Source: an uncultured Sphingomonadaceae bacterium
GTDB taxonomy: Bacteria > Pseudomonadota > Alphaproteobacteria > Sphingomonadales > Sphingomonadaceae
Assembly: GCA_938050045.1 (NCBI GenBank)
Contig: CALLJS010000012.1
Location: 1-64,000, forward strand
Reading direction: 5' to 3'
Length of the DNA stretch: 64,000 nucleotides
Both the position numbers and the translations under genes were made by a program. Positions within the stretch are counted from its first letter, which is position 1. Each line of letters opens with the position of its first letter. Shown here piece after piece: positions 26,682 to 35,802 of the stretch. The notes beneath the pieces are model-generated. The model was given only the letters and a program-made list of their open reading frames with translations. It had not been told where the DNA came from and ran no database searches.

Positions 26682-27404
26682 CTATGCGCCAAGTACTTCC
26701 GAAATTTCCTCTATCATAACGGCATCGTTAGCGCTGGAGCTGACAATGATTTTGCGCCATTGCTGGCCATTGCTGTGGCGAATGGCCTCGCCAATAGCAG
26801 GCGCAAGTGCCGCTGCAAAATGTGCGCTCTTATCAAATATAAAGCCTTTGTTAGCCATTTGGATTATATAATCATCCAATATCTGTACGGCGCGGGCCGA
26901 ATGAAAAGCAAAAATATGCGCCATAGCGGCTGGATCATTATGCGCGCGCATGAGTCTCTCTAATGTTGTATTTATTGGCAATGCACACGACTCATAAGTC
27001 ATGATGGTGGTTATGCGCTTATCTGATATTGGCACATAATCGCGGCCTACAAGACGCAATATTCTCATGGCATTAGATTGGTTTATCAAAGGCCATAAGG
27101 CTTTTGCACCGCCCTTACCAATGGCGGCGAGTGTAAACCCCATGTCTTGGGCAAGTTTAGCCGTAGCTCTGCCAACCGCAAATAAAGGGAGCTGCTTATA
27201 TTGCTGAATTTCCTCTCCCCCATAGCGGAGCGCATTGGCGCTGGTTATCATGATGGCATCAAAATTGCTTGCAGGCGGTGCATTCCACGGCACGCGCTTA
27301 ATATCACTTACAGGAGCGATTAATGGATCAAATCCTTTATCACGCGCAACCGTTGCGCTTTGCTGCGCGCTTTCATAAGGCCGCAATAGGATTAATCGTT
27401 TCAT
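26682..27404 (-). CDS. hemD: Uroporphyrinogen-III synthase
   Basis: HemD cyclises hydroxymethylbilane to uroporphyrinogen III. The 240-residue protein is divergent in sequence, as HemD always is, but shows the two-domain pattern with ITSANALRYGGEE, LFAVGRATAKLAQDMGF and a C-terminal SAMPLE-like segment IGEAIRHSNGQQW. It overlaps hemC by four bases (ATGA), which supports the call strongly. Confidence 0.85.
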   Translation of the reverse strand: MKRLILLRPYESAQQSATVARDKGFDPLIAPVSDIKRVPWNAPPASNFDAIMITSANALRYGGEEIQQYKQLPLFAVGRATAKLAQDMGFTLAAIGKGGAKALWPLINQSNAMRILRLVGRDYVPISDKRITTIMTYESCALPINTTLERLMRAHNDPAAMAHIFAFHSARAVQILDDYIIQMANKGFIFDKSAHFAAALAPAIGEAIRHSNGQQWRKIIVSSSANDAVMIEEISEVLGA

Positions 27405-28351
27405 CTTTCAAAATATCTGCGCAGATTAGGGCTCGCGCGGTTCAATAATTGCTGCGCTAAAGCATGGGCTGCACTGGTGCAATTTTGATCGATGCAGATA
27501 ATATCACCGCTTTCTTGCGCGCTACCATCGGGCGATAATATCTGACCGCGCAGGTAGATTTGCCTCTCTTTGCGTATTGCTAATGCTGCTATTGGTGAAT
27601 GGCAATCGCCGCTCAAACGCGCCAAGAAAGCCCGCTCCATAGTGACGCATTTCATAGTATCATCATCGCCAATGGCTGTAACACATTCTTTTAAGTCATC
27701 ACGCTTGCTCAGACATTCGATGCCAATCGCCCCCTGGGAAGCTGCGGGCAGCATAGTATCTATTGTCTCTCCTAAATCATGCATGCCAAGGCGGTCTAAT
27801 CCCGCAGCGGCCAATATTGTAGCATCAAATTCACCCTTATTAAGCTTGGCCAAACGTGTCGCTACATTACCGCGAATGGAGGCGCAAATCAGATCAGGAC
27901 GCATGGCCAATAATTGGGCCTTTCGGCGCGGACTAGACGTGCCCACGCGCGCGCGATGTTTTAGGCTTGCTATCGATGATGCGCCAATAATCTTGTCCGA
28001 TATATCGCCGCGTGGCAGTATAGCAACGATCGAAAAACCATCAGGTCTAATGGTTTCTACATCTTTCATCGAATGAACGGCAAGATCAATTTCATCTTCG
28101 ATTAATGCCCGCTCTAATTCTTTGGTCCATAGGGCTTTTCCGCCAATATCCGCTAATGGGCGATCGGTAATTTTATCGCCGCTTGCGGCCATCGGCACTA
28201 AGCTAATGGCCTCTTCGGATAATCGGTAATGCGCGATTAATTGCGCTTGCACCATGCGGGTTTGCGCCATGGCTAAGGGCGATTTTCGTGTGCCAATGCG
28301 CAATGGATTAGCAGCGGTAAAGCGGCATTGAGGGTCAAATTGAGTCATCAC
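27401..28351 (-). CDS. hemC: Hydroxymethylbilane synthase (porphobilinogen deaminase)
   Basis: HemC joins four porphobilinogens in haem synthesis. The 316-residue protein has RIGTRKSPLAMAQT, the ALWTKELERALIEDEIDLAVHSMKD block with the catalytic Asp, GTSSPRRKAQLL and the cofactor-binding Cys in LSGDCHSPIAALA. It heads the hemC-hemD-mitofilin-like unit and is divergent from tsaD, with a 39-base gap. Confidence 0.95.
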   Translation of the reverse strand: MMTQFDPQCRFTAANPLRIGTRKSPLAMAQTRMVQAQLIAHYRLSEEAISLVPMAASGDKITDRPLADIGGKALWTKELERALIEDEIDLAVHSMKDVETIRPDGFSIVAILPRGDISDKIIGASSIASLKHRARVGTSSPRRKAQLLAMRPDLICASIRGNVATRLAKLNKGEFDATILAAAGLDRLGMHDLGETIDTMLPAASQGAIGIECLSKRDDLKECVTAIGDDDTMKCVTMERAFLARLSGDCHSPIAALAIRKERQIYLRGQILSPDGSAQESGDIICIDQNCTSAAHALAQQLLNRASPNLRRYFER

Positions 28352-28390
28352 GCTTGTCCATAGCGCAGCATAGCTCTATGGGAAACTATT

Positions 28391-29425
28391 ATGACATTAA
28401 TTTTAGGAATTGAATCCAGTTGTGATGAAACTGCCGCGTCCTTGGTGCGCGATGATCGCACCATCGTAGCGCATGCGCTAGCGGGTCAGGAAGAAAGGCA
28501 TCGTCCATTTGGCGGGGTGGTTCCTGAAATAGCCGCGCGCGCGCATGCAGAATATGCTACGCCGCTGGTTGAGCAAGTGATGAACGAGGCACAGATACGC
28601 CCCGATGATATTGATGCTATTGCAGCAACGGCTGGCCCTGGCCTGATTGGTGGGGTGATGGTTGGTTTAGTGACAGGCAAAGCTCTGGCAATGGCGTGGG
28701 ATAAGCCCTTAATTGCGGTTAATCATTTAGAGGGCCATGCCTTGTCGCCACGCCTTGCCGATGATAATGTTGAATTTCCCTATTTATTATTATTGGTTTC
28801 TGGCGGTCATAGCCAGCTTTTGCGCGTCAATGGTGTTGGTGATTATGACCGATTAGCAACCACTATTGATGATGCCGCTGGTGAAGCCTTTGATAAGAGT
28901 GCGAAAATTTTAGGCCTTGGATTTCCAGGCGGCCCAGCACTGGAAAAATCGGCGCAGCTTGGAGATGCCAATAAGGTTAATTTACCGAGACCATTATTGG
29001 GCGCGAAAGAACCGCATTTCTCTTTTGCGGGCCTCAAAAGTGCAGTGGTGCGCGCCCATGAAAGCGCGCAACATACCGTGCAAGATATAGCTGCATCTTT
29101 TCAAAGCGCAGTGGTTGATTGTTTAGAAGATCGTATCGAATATAGTTTGGCGCGCATTGAACCGATTAACACTTTGGTCGTGGCGGGTGGGGTCGCATCA
29201 AATGGTGCGATACGCGCCATGCTCTTAAATCTGGCGCAACGTCATGATATGCGCTTTACTGCGCCGCCATCGTGGCTATGTACCGATAATGCGGCTATGA
29301 TTGCATGGGCGGGAATCGAACGATTTGCAGCAGGCCTTACCGATGGATTAGACTTTGCCGCAAAACCACGCTGGCCGCTCGATAATGACGCAGCGCCCGC
29401 ACGCGGAGCAGGGGTAAAAGCATGA
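28391..29425 (+). CDS. tsaD: tRNA N6-threonylcarbamoyladenosine transferase TsaD
   Basis: TsaD transfers threonylcarbamoyl to A37 of ANN-decoding tRNAs. The 344-residue protein starts with LGIESSCDETAASLV, has the metal-binding histidines in AVNHLEGHALS, VSGGHSQLL and VAGGVASNGAIR, and the C-terminal CTDNAAMIAWAG. It overlaps gpsA by four bases. Fully intact. Confidence 0.96.
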   Translation: MTLILGIESSCDETAASLVRDDRTIVAHALAGQEERHRPFGGVVPEIAARAHAEYATPLVEQVMNEAQIRPDDIDAIAATAGPGLIGGVMVGLVTGKALAMAWDKPLIAVNHLEGHALSPRLADDNVEFPYLLLLVSGGHSQLLRVNGVGDYDRLATTIDDAAGEAFDKSAKILGLGFPGGPALEKSAQLGDANKVNLPRPLLGAKEPHFSFAGLKSAVVRAHESAQHTVQDIAASFQSAVVDCLEDRIEYSLARIEPINTLVVAGGVASNGAIRAMLLNLAQRHDMRFTAPPSWLCTDNAAMIAWAGIERFAAGLTDGLDFAAKPRWPLDNDAAPARGAGVKA

Positions 29426-30408
29426 ACGATACACAAAAAACAGCAGTCATTGGCGGCGGCGCATGGGGGACTGCTCTTGCAATGATGTTGGCACAAAATC
29501 ATGATGATGTGCTGCTATGGGCGCGTGAGAAAAAAGTCGTCGATGACATCAATCAAAATCACCGAAATGCTATATTTTTACCCAATCGTGCGCTATCCTC
29601 TGCGATTAAAGCAACGGCCAATATAGCGGAATTACGCAACCGAAATATCATATTGGTTGTCGCCCCAGCCCAACATGTGCGTGCCACTTTAACCGCACTT
29701 ATGCCGTCCGATGCAGCGTTAATATTATGCGCCAAGGGTATAGAAGCGCAAAGCCAGAAATTATTATATGAAGTGGCAGCACAGATTTGCCCTAATAATG
29801 ATATTGCAGTGCTCTCTGGGCCGACTTTTGCCCATGAAGTAGCTGCCAATAAACCAGGGGCTGTGACCTTTGCTTGCGATAATCCTGTGCTTGGCAAGGC
29901 ATTGATTGCGGCAATCGCAACCTCGACATTTCGCCCTTATTATAGCGATGATGTTATTGGTGCAGAAATTGGCGGTGCGGTCAAAAATGTATTGGCCATA
30001 GGATGCGGCGTTGTTGAAGGTGCTGGCTTGGGCCTGAATGCAAGAGCGGCGTTAATTGCCCGGGGTTATGCTGAAATGTTGCGTTATGGCCTGGCGAAGG
30101 GCGCACGGCCAGAGACTATGGCAGGATTAAGCGGGCTTGGTGATTTAGTGCTAAGCTGTAGCAGCGATAATTCGCGCAATTTTGCGTTGGGAATTGGTCT
30201 TGGTCAAGGGCAATCGGCCACAGATTTGCTCAGTAATAGGCTAAGCGTAGCAGAAGGCGCGCAAACCGCGCCCGTTTTGCAAAAATCAGCACAATCCTTG
30301 GGCGTTGATATGCCGATAGTAGATGCGGTATGTACTCTCTTATCTGGCGACTCTAATGTTGAAGATGTTGTCAAAACCCTGCTTTCACGACCCTTAAAAT
30401 CGGAATAA
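29422..30408 (+). CDS. gpsA: Glycerol-3-phosphate dehydrogenase [NAD(P)+]
   Basis: GpsA reduces dihydroxyacetone phosphate to glycerol-3-phosphate for phospholipid synthesis. The 328-residue protein has the NAD(P) site VIGGGAWGTALAMMLAQ, LSGPTFAHEVA, the catalytic Lys in EIGGAVKNVLAIGCG and the substrate motif SGLGDLVLSCSS. It overlaps the tsaD stop (ATGA). It is the last core gene before a worn accessory region. Confidence 0.95.
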   Translation: MNDTQKTAVIGGGAWGTALAMMLAQNHDDVLLWAREKKVVDDINQNHRNAIFLPNRALSSAIKATANIAELRNRNIILVVAPAQHVRATLTALMPSDAALILCAKGIEAQSQKLLYEVAAQICPNNDIAVLSGPTFAHEVAANKPGAVTFACDNPVLGKALIAAIATSTFRPYYSDDVIGAEIGGAVKNVLAIGCGVVEGAGLGLNARAALIARGYAEMLRYGLAKGARPETMAGLSGLGDLVLSCSSDNSRNFALGIGLGQGQSATDLLSNRLSVAEGAQTAPVLQKSAQSLGVDMPIVDAVCTLLSGDSNVEDVVKTLLSRPLKSE

Positions 30409-30456
30409 TAATATTTGGGGGCTGGCATAGAAGATTGAAAGGATTATCAGTCTTTT

Positions 30457-30612
30457 ATGCGGTTAAGATATTCAAAACGATCGCATAATCAGACGAATAA
30501 ATTGCTAGAACAGTTTGTAGCGGGCACACTGGCTCGAACAGCGGTTTTATTGGTGGGCGTAAACCGCAAGAGTGTGAATGTTTTTTACCCTCACCTGCGG
30601 ATCATCACATGA
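30457..30612 (+). mobile_element. Fragment of an IS1595-family (IS1016-like) transposase, N-terminal
   Basis: A 51-codon open frame starting at 30457 reads MRLRYSKRSHNQTNKLL..., with EQFVAGTLARTAVLLVGVNRK, the N-terminal helix-turn-helix of IS1016-type transposases. It ends at a TGA where the catalytic domain should begin, and no downstream transposase sequence follows. It is a relic, too short for the ORF track. No terminal repeats were identified. Confidence 0.72.
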
Positions 30613-30778
30613 CAAACTATTTGAAGTGATGGAGGAACGCCCCTTCGCTCTGCACAGGCTTAGATGCGGCGGGATTTTGATGAACATATACAAATGATTG
30701 TGCGATAACGCTGCGATAATGGCGGAAATAAATATATGGTGCATAGGCATTCGTGGCTAAATATAGCGTAGGTAGCGA
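30613..30778. other. Intergenic remainder, nothing recognised
   Basis: Between the transposase fragment and the thermonuclease gene. The minus-strand ORF 30547..30750 shows no family resemblance and is probably chance. Confidence 0.4.
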
Positions 30779-31303
30779 TTAGCACCAATTGATGCGATAA
30801 CCGCCCCACAGTTCGGCCAAACCTTCATCCACTAACGTATTGCCGATGCTCACGCCGCCGCGTGTGATAATCCGTAAATCGCGGCCATATTTATCTTGAT
30901 CGCGCGCGATCGACACAAGCGAAAATGCTCCCTGATTCAGCAAAGCATATAGCCTATATTTTGCCTTGTTGCCCATGGCGCGTTCGGCCGCGCATTTTGC
31001 ATTATCAATCTCTGGTGCATTAATATCGGCAATCCGTATTTTGCGGCTAGAATACCAAATTGTATCACCATCCACCACGCAATTGATACGCACAGGGCCA
31101 TTACATATTTCAAAACGTGCCCGTTCAACATCATCGCTTGCAAAAGCAGCCCCCGTTCCTTTCGGTCCGCCTGTTAAGAATATCATCAAAAATAGAGCCG
31201 CGCAGGAGACAAGGGTGATAATCATAAAACCGCCCCAACCAAGCCTATTGGATTGTAAGCGTATTTTATGACATTTTTCGTGAAGGGAATAGGTTTGATA
31301 CAT
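30779..31303 (-). CDS. Membrane-anchored or secreted thermonuclease-like protein
   Basis: The C-terminal 110 residues are a staphylococcal nuclease-like (SNase) domain: CVVDGDTIWYSS, KIRIADINAPEI, the catalytic region RDQDKYGRDLR and NTLVDEGLAELWGG. The N terminus has one hydrophobic helix (FMIITLVSCAALFLMIFL), so it is anchored or exported; a shorter start at 31225 would give a cleaner signal. Substrate would be extracytoplasmic nucleic acid. It stands alone between IS debris and an empty region. Confidence 0.85.
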   Translation of the reverse strand: MYQTYSLHEKCHKIRLQSNRLGWGGFMIITLVSCAALFLMIFLTGGPKGTGAAFASDDVERARFEICNGPVRINCVVDGDTIWYSSRKIRIADINAPEIDNAKCAAERAMGNKAKYRLYALLNQGAFSLVSIARDQDKYGRDLRIITRGGVSIGNTLVDEGLAELWGGYRINWC

Positions 31304-31784
31304 TTATTGACATTATATGCACTGAATTAAAGTGCGATTCAATACATATATAATATCATGCCTTATCCAATCTATATTCGTTATTCTTGCTATCGCGCGC
31401 GCGCCATTCCCAGCCGTTATCCTACCCCGAGCAGCATCCCGCCCTGCCCGTCCTCCTGAACTTGTTTCAGGATAATCATGAAAGCAGATTCATTGCGCAA
31501 TGCTATTGAATAAATTCAGCACCATAAGGAACGTCTCTACGACCTAGCAGCCTTGGACCCGTATCAACACCAAGCAAGCGCGAAATATGAAAATATAGAC
31601 ATACTATATTTGATAAAATTCATAATCACTCACATTATAATCGCTCTGATACAGATAATTTAGAAATTATAAACTTTAGATAATAACAAAATATATAGCT
31701 CATATCATGTAAAGAACTCCGATATTTACATTATAATTTATAAATGTAATGTTACGGCCGTTAAAACTTATATGAGAGCTGACC
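31304..31784. other. Intergenic region with a REP-like palindrome
   Basis: About 480 bases, AT-rich at the right end. The only structure I see is the inverted repeat CCTGAACTTGTTTCAGG (31455-31471), a short palindrome I associate with intergenic repeats in sphingomonads and related bacteria. No ORF is convincing. Confidence 0.5.
31455..31471. repeat. REP-like intergenic palindrome
   Basis: cctgaa and ttcagg form a 6-bp perfect stem around a 5-base centre. This is the core of a dispersed intergenic palindrome I recall from alphaproteobacterial genomes. Only one copy was noticed in the window. Confidence 0.5.
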
Positions 31785-32147
31785 ATGTTTGATATAAAAA
31801 TAGATAGCGATAGCAATTATATTCATATTGCATTGCGCGGATTTTGGTCTGCCGAAACAGTACCAAAATATTATCATGCTAAAAATGCTGCAATAGATAA
31901 GGTTATTGCATCGGGATATTCTCCCCATGATGTGAAAATATTGTTTGATATTCGCGAATGGGAAACTCAATCGCGCACCGTATCAAACATGATCCAAGAT
32001 TTGGAAGATCGCGGCGTAAAAGGTGCTGTCATAGCCCAAGCTGCTATGTTACCGCGCAAACAATCGGAGCGTTTGGCTGGCAGTAATTATCAATTTTTTG
32101 GGACAAAAGAAGAAGCCATGGCTTGGCTCAATAACAACCCGTCATAA
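31785..32147 (+). CDS. Small STAS/SpoIIAA-like hypothetical protein
   Basis: This 120-residue cytoplasmic protein alternates strands and helices (HIALRGFWSAETVPKYYHA, VKILFDIREWETQS, ending TKEEAMAWLNNN), resembling SpoIIAA-like STAS domain proteins common in sphingomonads. No enzymatic residues are recognised; the role, perhaps a regulatory or scaffold domain, is unknown. Codon use is AT-leaning. The start has a plausible GAGAG site upstream. Confidence 0.65.
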   Translation: MFDIKIDSDSNYIHIALRGFWSAETVPKYYHAKNAAIDKVIASGYSPHDVKILFDIREWETQSRTVSNMIQDLEDRGVKGAVIAQAAMLPRKQSERLAGSNYQFFGTKEEAMAWLNNNPS

Positions 32148-32161
32148 TAGGATGAATCATC

Positions 32162-33061
32162 CTATGGAATTTTGCGATGCGGCTCTCGAACATTGTCTCT
32201 CAACCCACTTGGGCGATTATTTTGCTTTATACGCGGTGGACGAGTCCTAGGCGGGTTATTATTCTGTGTATTATTTCGCGCTCTGGGCGGCTTGTTATGC
32301 TTGCTCGGCGGCTTGTTGCCTTCTTGTCTATTTTGCGGAGGCCGTGCAGCTTGTTGTTGGCGATTTTGAGGCGGACGTGAACGCGGCGGTTGAGACGCTC
32401 TATTGCCAGCTTGATGAGGATTATCATGTCTTCTAGGCTCTCTTGCACCACCGCGCTCGGATCGCTTTGACCTGCGTTGATCGCTGCTTCGATCGCTGCT
32501 TCGATCGCGTTTCGCGTTGCGCTGCCTATTATCTATATTATCATTTTGATCGCGTCTATCACGCCCGGCTTGATACCCGTCTTGACGCTTATAAAAACGC
32601 TCATCTGTTCGATTTTTTCTATGATCGATACGCCGCGATGCTTTATAGCTATCGTCTCTCACATAACGCTTACCATGGCGCTCGCTCCACGGAAAGCTGC
32701 GCAACCTATATCCGCTAAAGCGCCGATTTGAAAAACGGCTTTGAAAATATCGCTGCCGTTCGCGGCCCCAATATCCCAAATAATAATCATTCATGCGATA
32801 GCGGCGGCCTGCATTATCAAAAATAAAAAACCCAAAGCCTGGATAATAATAATCTTGATACCATCCGCCGCCATATCCGAAATTAGCAAAGCCATAGTCC
32901 AAATCGCAACCATAATAAGCATCATATTCATTATAGGGATCGCAATATTGATCATCGGCATATCCAAAATTAGACTGCCCATAGCCATCACCATATACGC
33001 ATGCGGATAAGCTCATCAGGGCCAATGGTGCGATGATTATATTTTTCAATTTCATTGTCAT
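32162..33061 (-). CDS. Low-complexity lipoprotein, Tyr/Gly- then Arg/Asn/Pro-rich
   Basis: A lipoprotein signal (LALMSLSACVYG) is followed by a Tyr/Gly/Asp-rich segment (about 20-110) and a strongly basic, probably disordered tail rich in Arg, Asn, Gln and Pro (PPRSRPPQNRQQ). The mature protein would be anchored in an outer or inner membrane leaflet. Similar envelope proteins occur in sphingomonads without known function. Short DNA repeats in the tail (gatcgctgcttcgatcgct) reflect the RSSDRSSD repeat. Confidence 0.72.
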   Translation of the reverse strand: MTMKLKNIIIAPLALMSLSACVYGDGYGQSNFGYADDQYCDPYNEYDAYYGCDLDYGFANFGYGGGWYQDYYYPGFGFFIFDNAGRRYRMNDYYLGYWGRERQRYFQSRFSNRRFSGYRLRSFPWSERHGKRYVRDDSYKASRRIDHRKNRTDERFYKRQDGYQAGRDRRDQNDNIDNRQRNAKRDRSSDRSSDQRRSKRSERGGAREPRRHDNPHQAGNRASQPPRSRPPQNRQQQAARPPQNRQEGNKPPSKHNKPPRARNNTQNNNPPRTRPPRIKQNNRPSGLRDNVREPHRKIP

Positions 33062-33167
33062 AATGGAACCCCACCCGATTCAGTCAATTTCTTATATATT
33101 GATTTACATAGGTTTGATTGAATTGAATGTGAACGGCGTTGACTATATCCATTAATAGACGTAAAAG

Positions 33168-33185
33168 TTTAATCGATTGATTAAT
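33168..33185. promoter_or_regulatory. 18-bp inverted repeat, candidate TetR operator (site 1)
   Basis: TTTAATCGATTGATTAAT lies 14 bases before the P450 start. It shares the TTTAAT-N6-ATTAAA architecture with three sites in the 47-58 kb cluster. Binding inferred. Confidence 0.55.
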
Positions 33186-33199
33186 AATAGGATATTGTC

Positions 33200-34567
33200 A
33201 TGGCATTAGCGCATACCGAAAAAGCCAATCCGCACTGGGTAAAACTTTCCAAAGCAGAGGATCTATCCCATATTCCTGGTGAAATGGGCCTACCTATCTT
33301 CGGTACGACGCTGGACATATTAAAAGATCCGCTCGCTTTTGGCCTCAAAATGCTCGAAAAATACGGGCCCGTCTATAAAACCAACAGCTTTGGCGGAACC
33401 AATGTCGCAATGCTTGGTGCCGATGCCAATGAATTGGTATTGTTCAACAAAGATAAGGTTTTTTCAAGCGAACAAGGGTGGGGACCTATCCTCAATAATT
33501 TATTCCCGCGCGGCCTGATGCTGATGGATGGTGATAAGCATCGCATGGATAGAAAAACATTATCTGTGGCGTTTAAGCCTGCTGCGATGCAACATCATTG
33601 CGAAGTTTTGAACGCAGCTATCTCCGAAGGCGTGGCTGCTTGGCGGGGACAAAATTTCAAATTTTATGATGCGATTAAAAAATTATCGCTCGACACGGCT
33701 GCATCGTCCATTTTGGGCATCCCATGGGGGCCAGAAGCCGATAAGATTAACCAAGCATTTGTCGATGAAGTGCAAGCATCTGTGGGTATTGCGCGTAAAC
33801 CATATCCATTTACAAAAATGGCGAGAGGAATGAAAGCGCGGCAATATCTTTTGGGTTATTTCACACCCCAAGTCGCCGAAAGACGCGCCAAAGGCGGCAA
33901 TGATATTTTTACGCAAATCTGCCTCGCCAAAGACGAAAATGGCGCGTTGCTCAGCGAAGATGAAATTGTCGATCATCTTAATTTTTTGATGATGGCGGCG
34001 CATGATACAATCACTTCATCGGCGACGAGCTTAATCTATTATCTCGCTAAACACCCCGAATGGCAGGATAAAATCCGCAAAGAATGCCTTAAAATTGCAC
34101 CCGCTGGTCAGCCCGTGCAATATAGCGACCTTGGTAAAATGACAGTGACGGAAATGGCCTTCAAAGAAGCATTGCGATTGATACCGCCTGTGCCATCTAT
34201 ATCGCGCCGCGCCCTAAAAGATTTTACCTTTCACAATCACTTTATCCCTGCGGGTACGAACATCGGGATTAGCACTAGCTATGTTCATCTCATGGAGGAA
34301 TATTGGCCAGAGCCTAGCAAATTTGATCCGCTGCGTTTCACGCCCGATAAAATTCAAGCGCGCCACAAATATGCTTGGGTTCCCTTTGGCGGTGGTGCGC
34401 ATATGTGTTTAGGGCTGCATTTTGCTTATATGCAGATTAAAATATTAGTGCATGTCCTGCTGACGCAAAACCGCATCGTGATAGCCGATGGCTATGCACC
34501 AAAATGGCAGGTCTTCCCTATCCCGCGACCGCGCGATGGTTTGCCGATTACATTAGAAGCGATTTAA
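33200..34567 (+). CDS. Cytochrome P450
   Basis: A full-length (455 residues) haem monooxygenase with the I-helix AAHDTITSSAT, the ExxR motif KEALRL and the haem-binding FGGGAHMCLGLHF (Cys near 402). No N-terminal membrane anchor, so soluble and needing a ferredoxin partner not seen here. The overall pattern, including HRMDRKTLSVAFKPAAM, recalls CYP120/CYP26-type retinoid-like hydroxylases; the substrate is unknown. A candidate TetR operator precedes it, linking it to the 41-63 kb catabolic cluster. Confidence 0.92.
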   Translation: MALAHTEKANPHWVKLSKAEDLSHIPGEMGLPIFGTTLDILKDPLAFGLKMLEKYGPVYKTNSFGGTNVAMLGADANELVLFNKDKVFSSEQGWGPILNNLFPRGLMLMDGDKHRMDRKTLSVAFKPAAMQHHCEVLNAAISEGVAAWRGQNFKFYDAIKKLSLDTAASSILGIPWGPEADKINQAFVDEVQASVGIARKPYPFTKMARGMKARQYLLGYFTPQVAERRAKGGNDIFTQICLAKDENGALLSEDEIVDHLNFLMMAAHDTITSSATSLIYYLAKHPEWQDKIRKECLKIAPAGQPVQYSDLGKMTVTEMAFKEALRLIPPVPSISRRALKDFTFHNHFIPAGTNIGISTSYVHLMEEYWPEPSKFDPLRFTPDKIQARHKYAWVPFGGGAHMCLGLHFAYMQIKILVHVLLTQNRIVIADGYAPKWQVFPIPRPRDGLPITLEAI

Positions 34568-34718
34568 TGAACTTGATACTCAATTAGCTTATTCTATCCG
34601 CTATCAACACCTATAGCAGTCAATATTCTGAAACATAAATTATCTGAAATATTACAGGGTTAATTTTGGCCTATTGAGCAGATAGAGCATTATGCTCAGC
34701 TAACGAAATGAGGTCAAA

Positions 34719-35510
34719 ATGAAAAATATTATAAAATTAATCGCGACTGCAAGCTTATTAGTAACGGCCAGCACCAGCTTTGCGCAATCAGCGGACGATA
34801 AACCTTCAAAAGCTGCATATGCCGACCCAGCTCAACCGATGCTATCGGACACACCAATGGAAATAACAAAATCGGACACAGCTCTTGTTGTCATTGATCC
34901 GCAAATTGACTTTCTTAGCCCAGAGGGTGTCTCTTGGGGGGCCGTTGGTGAAAGCGTGACAGAACATAATGTCGTTCAACATCTTGAAGATCTTTTTTCT
35001 GCCGCCAACAACAGCGATATGCTGACTTTTGTCTCACCGCATTATTATTATCCTCATGACCATGAATGGGAATTTGAAGGTAAGCTGGAAAAGCTCATGC
35101 ATGATATTAAGATGTTTGATCGCGCAGGGCAATTGAACACAACAGGCTTTGAAGGTTCTGGTGCAGACTGGATGCCACAATATAAGCAATATATTGATTC
35201 AAAAAATACAATTGTTTCCGCGCCTCATAAAATTTATGGCCCAGAGCAAAATGATTTAGTCTTGCAAATGCGAAAGCGCGGTATCAATAAAATCATTTTG
35301 GCTGGTATGTCATCAAATTTGTGCGTTCAAGCCCATATGCATGAACTGATAGAGCAAGGTTTTGAAGTGATGGTTGTTCGTGACGCGACTGCGGGTGCTA
35401 TAATTCCCGAAGGCGATGGTTATTTGGCAGCCTTAGTAAACTTTCGCTTTATGGCAAGCGAGGTTGTTTATACCAGTGAAGCCGTCGAACGGATTAAAAC
35501 TGCGCGCTAA
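34719..35510 (+). CDS. Secreted isochorismatase-family cysteine hydrolase
   Basis: A signal peptide (cleavage after TSFAQ) precedes an isochorismatase-like fold with the catalytic triad Asp (VVIDPQIDF), Lys (SAPHKIYG) and Cys (SSNLCVQAHMHEL). Family members hydrolyse amides, ureas or enol ethers. Periplasmic location is less usual. Shine-Dalgarno GAGG precedes the start and a strong terminator follows 15 bases after the stop, so it is a single-gene unit. Confidence 0.88.
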   Translation: MKNIIKLIATASLLVTASTSFAQSADDKPSKAAYADPAQPMLSDTPMEITKSDTALVVIDPQIDFLSPEGVSWGAVGESVTEHNVVQHLEDLFSAANNSDMLTFVSPHYYYPHDHEWEFEGKLEKLMHDIKMFDRAGQLNTTGFEGSGADWMPQYKQYIDSKNTIVSAPHKIYGPEQNDLVLQMRKRGINKIILAGMSSNLCVQAHMHELIEQGFEVMVVRDATAGAIIPEGDGYLAALVNFRFMASEVVYTSEAVERIKTAR

Positions 35511-35525
35511 ATTGCGAGCCTCTCT

Positions 35526-35572
35526 AGAATTTGGGCGCAGAATGATGACGCCCAAATTCTATTCCTTTTTTT
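35526..35572 (+). terminator. Rho-independent terminator after the isochorismatase-like gene
   Basis: AGAATTTGGGCG (35526-35537) pairs perfectly with CGCCCAAATTCT (35549-35560) across an 11-base loop, and a run of seven T follows. Confidence 0.9.
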
Positions 35573-35648
35573 GCAGTGATAATCTATTTAATGACACCAG
35601 AGTAAATTGCAAAAATGTCAATAATGCCGAACCGCAATGGAGGGTTTA

Positions 35649-35771
35649 ATGCCAATCAATCGCTTATTAAAACATAGCTGGGGGATAGTAGCTTTAGCCT
35701 TGATTACAGCGTGCAATTCTGACTTTGTTATAAAACAAACCGCATTTATATTATACGATCTGTTTATGTGA
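35649..35771 (+). CDS. Very small lipoprotein-like ORF, probably truncated
   Basis: ATG at 35649 follows a good Shine-Dalgarno (GGAGGG) and encodes 40 residues: a signal-like helix ending in a lipobox (ALITACNSD), then a short unrelated tail. Transposase remnant sequence begins about 30 bases after the stop. I read it as a lipoprotein gene whose 3' part was lost to the IS insertion or decay, though a genuine small lipoprotein is possible. Too short for the ORF track. Confidence 0.5.
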   Translation: MPINRLLKHSWGIVALALITACNSDFVIKQTAFILYDLFM

Positions 35772-35802
35772 GATATAATTCTCAGAAAATTTTACGAGCG
35801 CA

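Noticed and set aside
30547-30750. Minus-strand ORF of 67 codons
   Set aside because: It overlaps the IS fragment on the other strand, has no family resemblance and no convincing ribosome-binding site.
32172-33010. Several plus-strand ORFs opposite the low-complexity lipoprotein
   Set aside because: They are antisense shadows created by the repetitive, stop-poor sequence.
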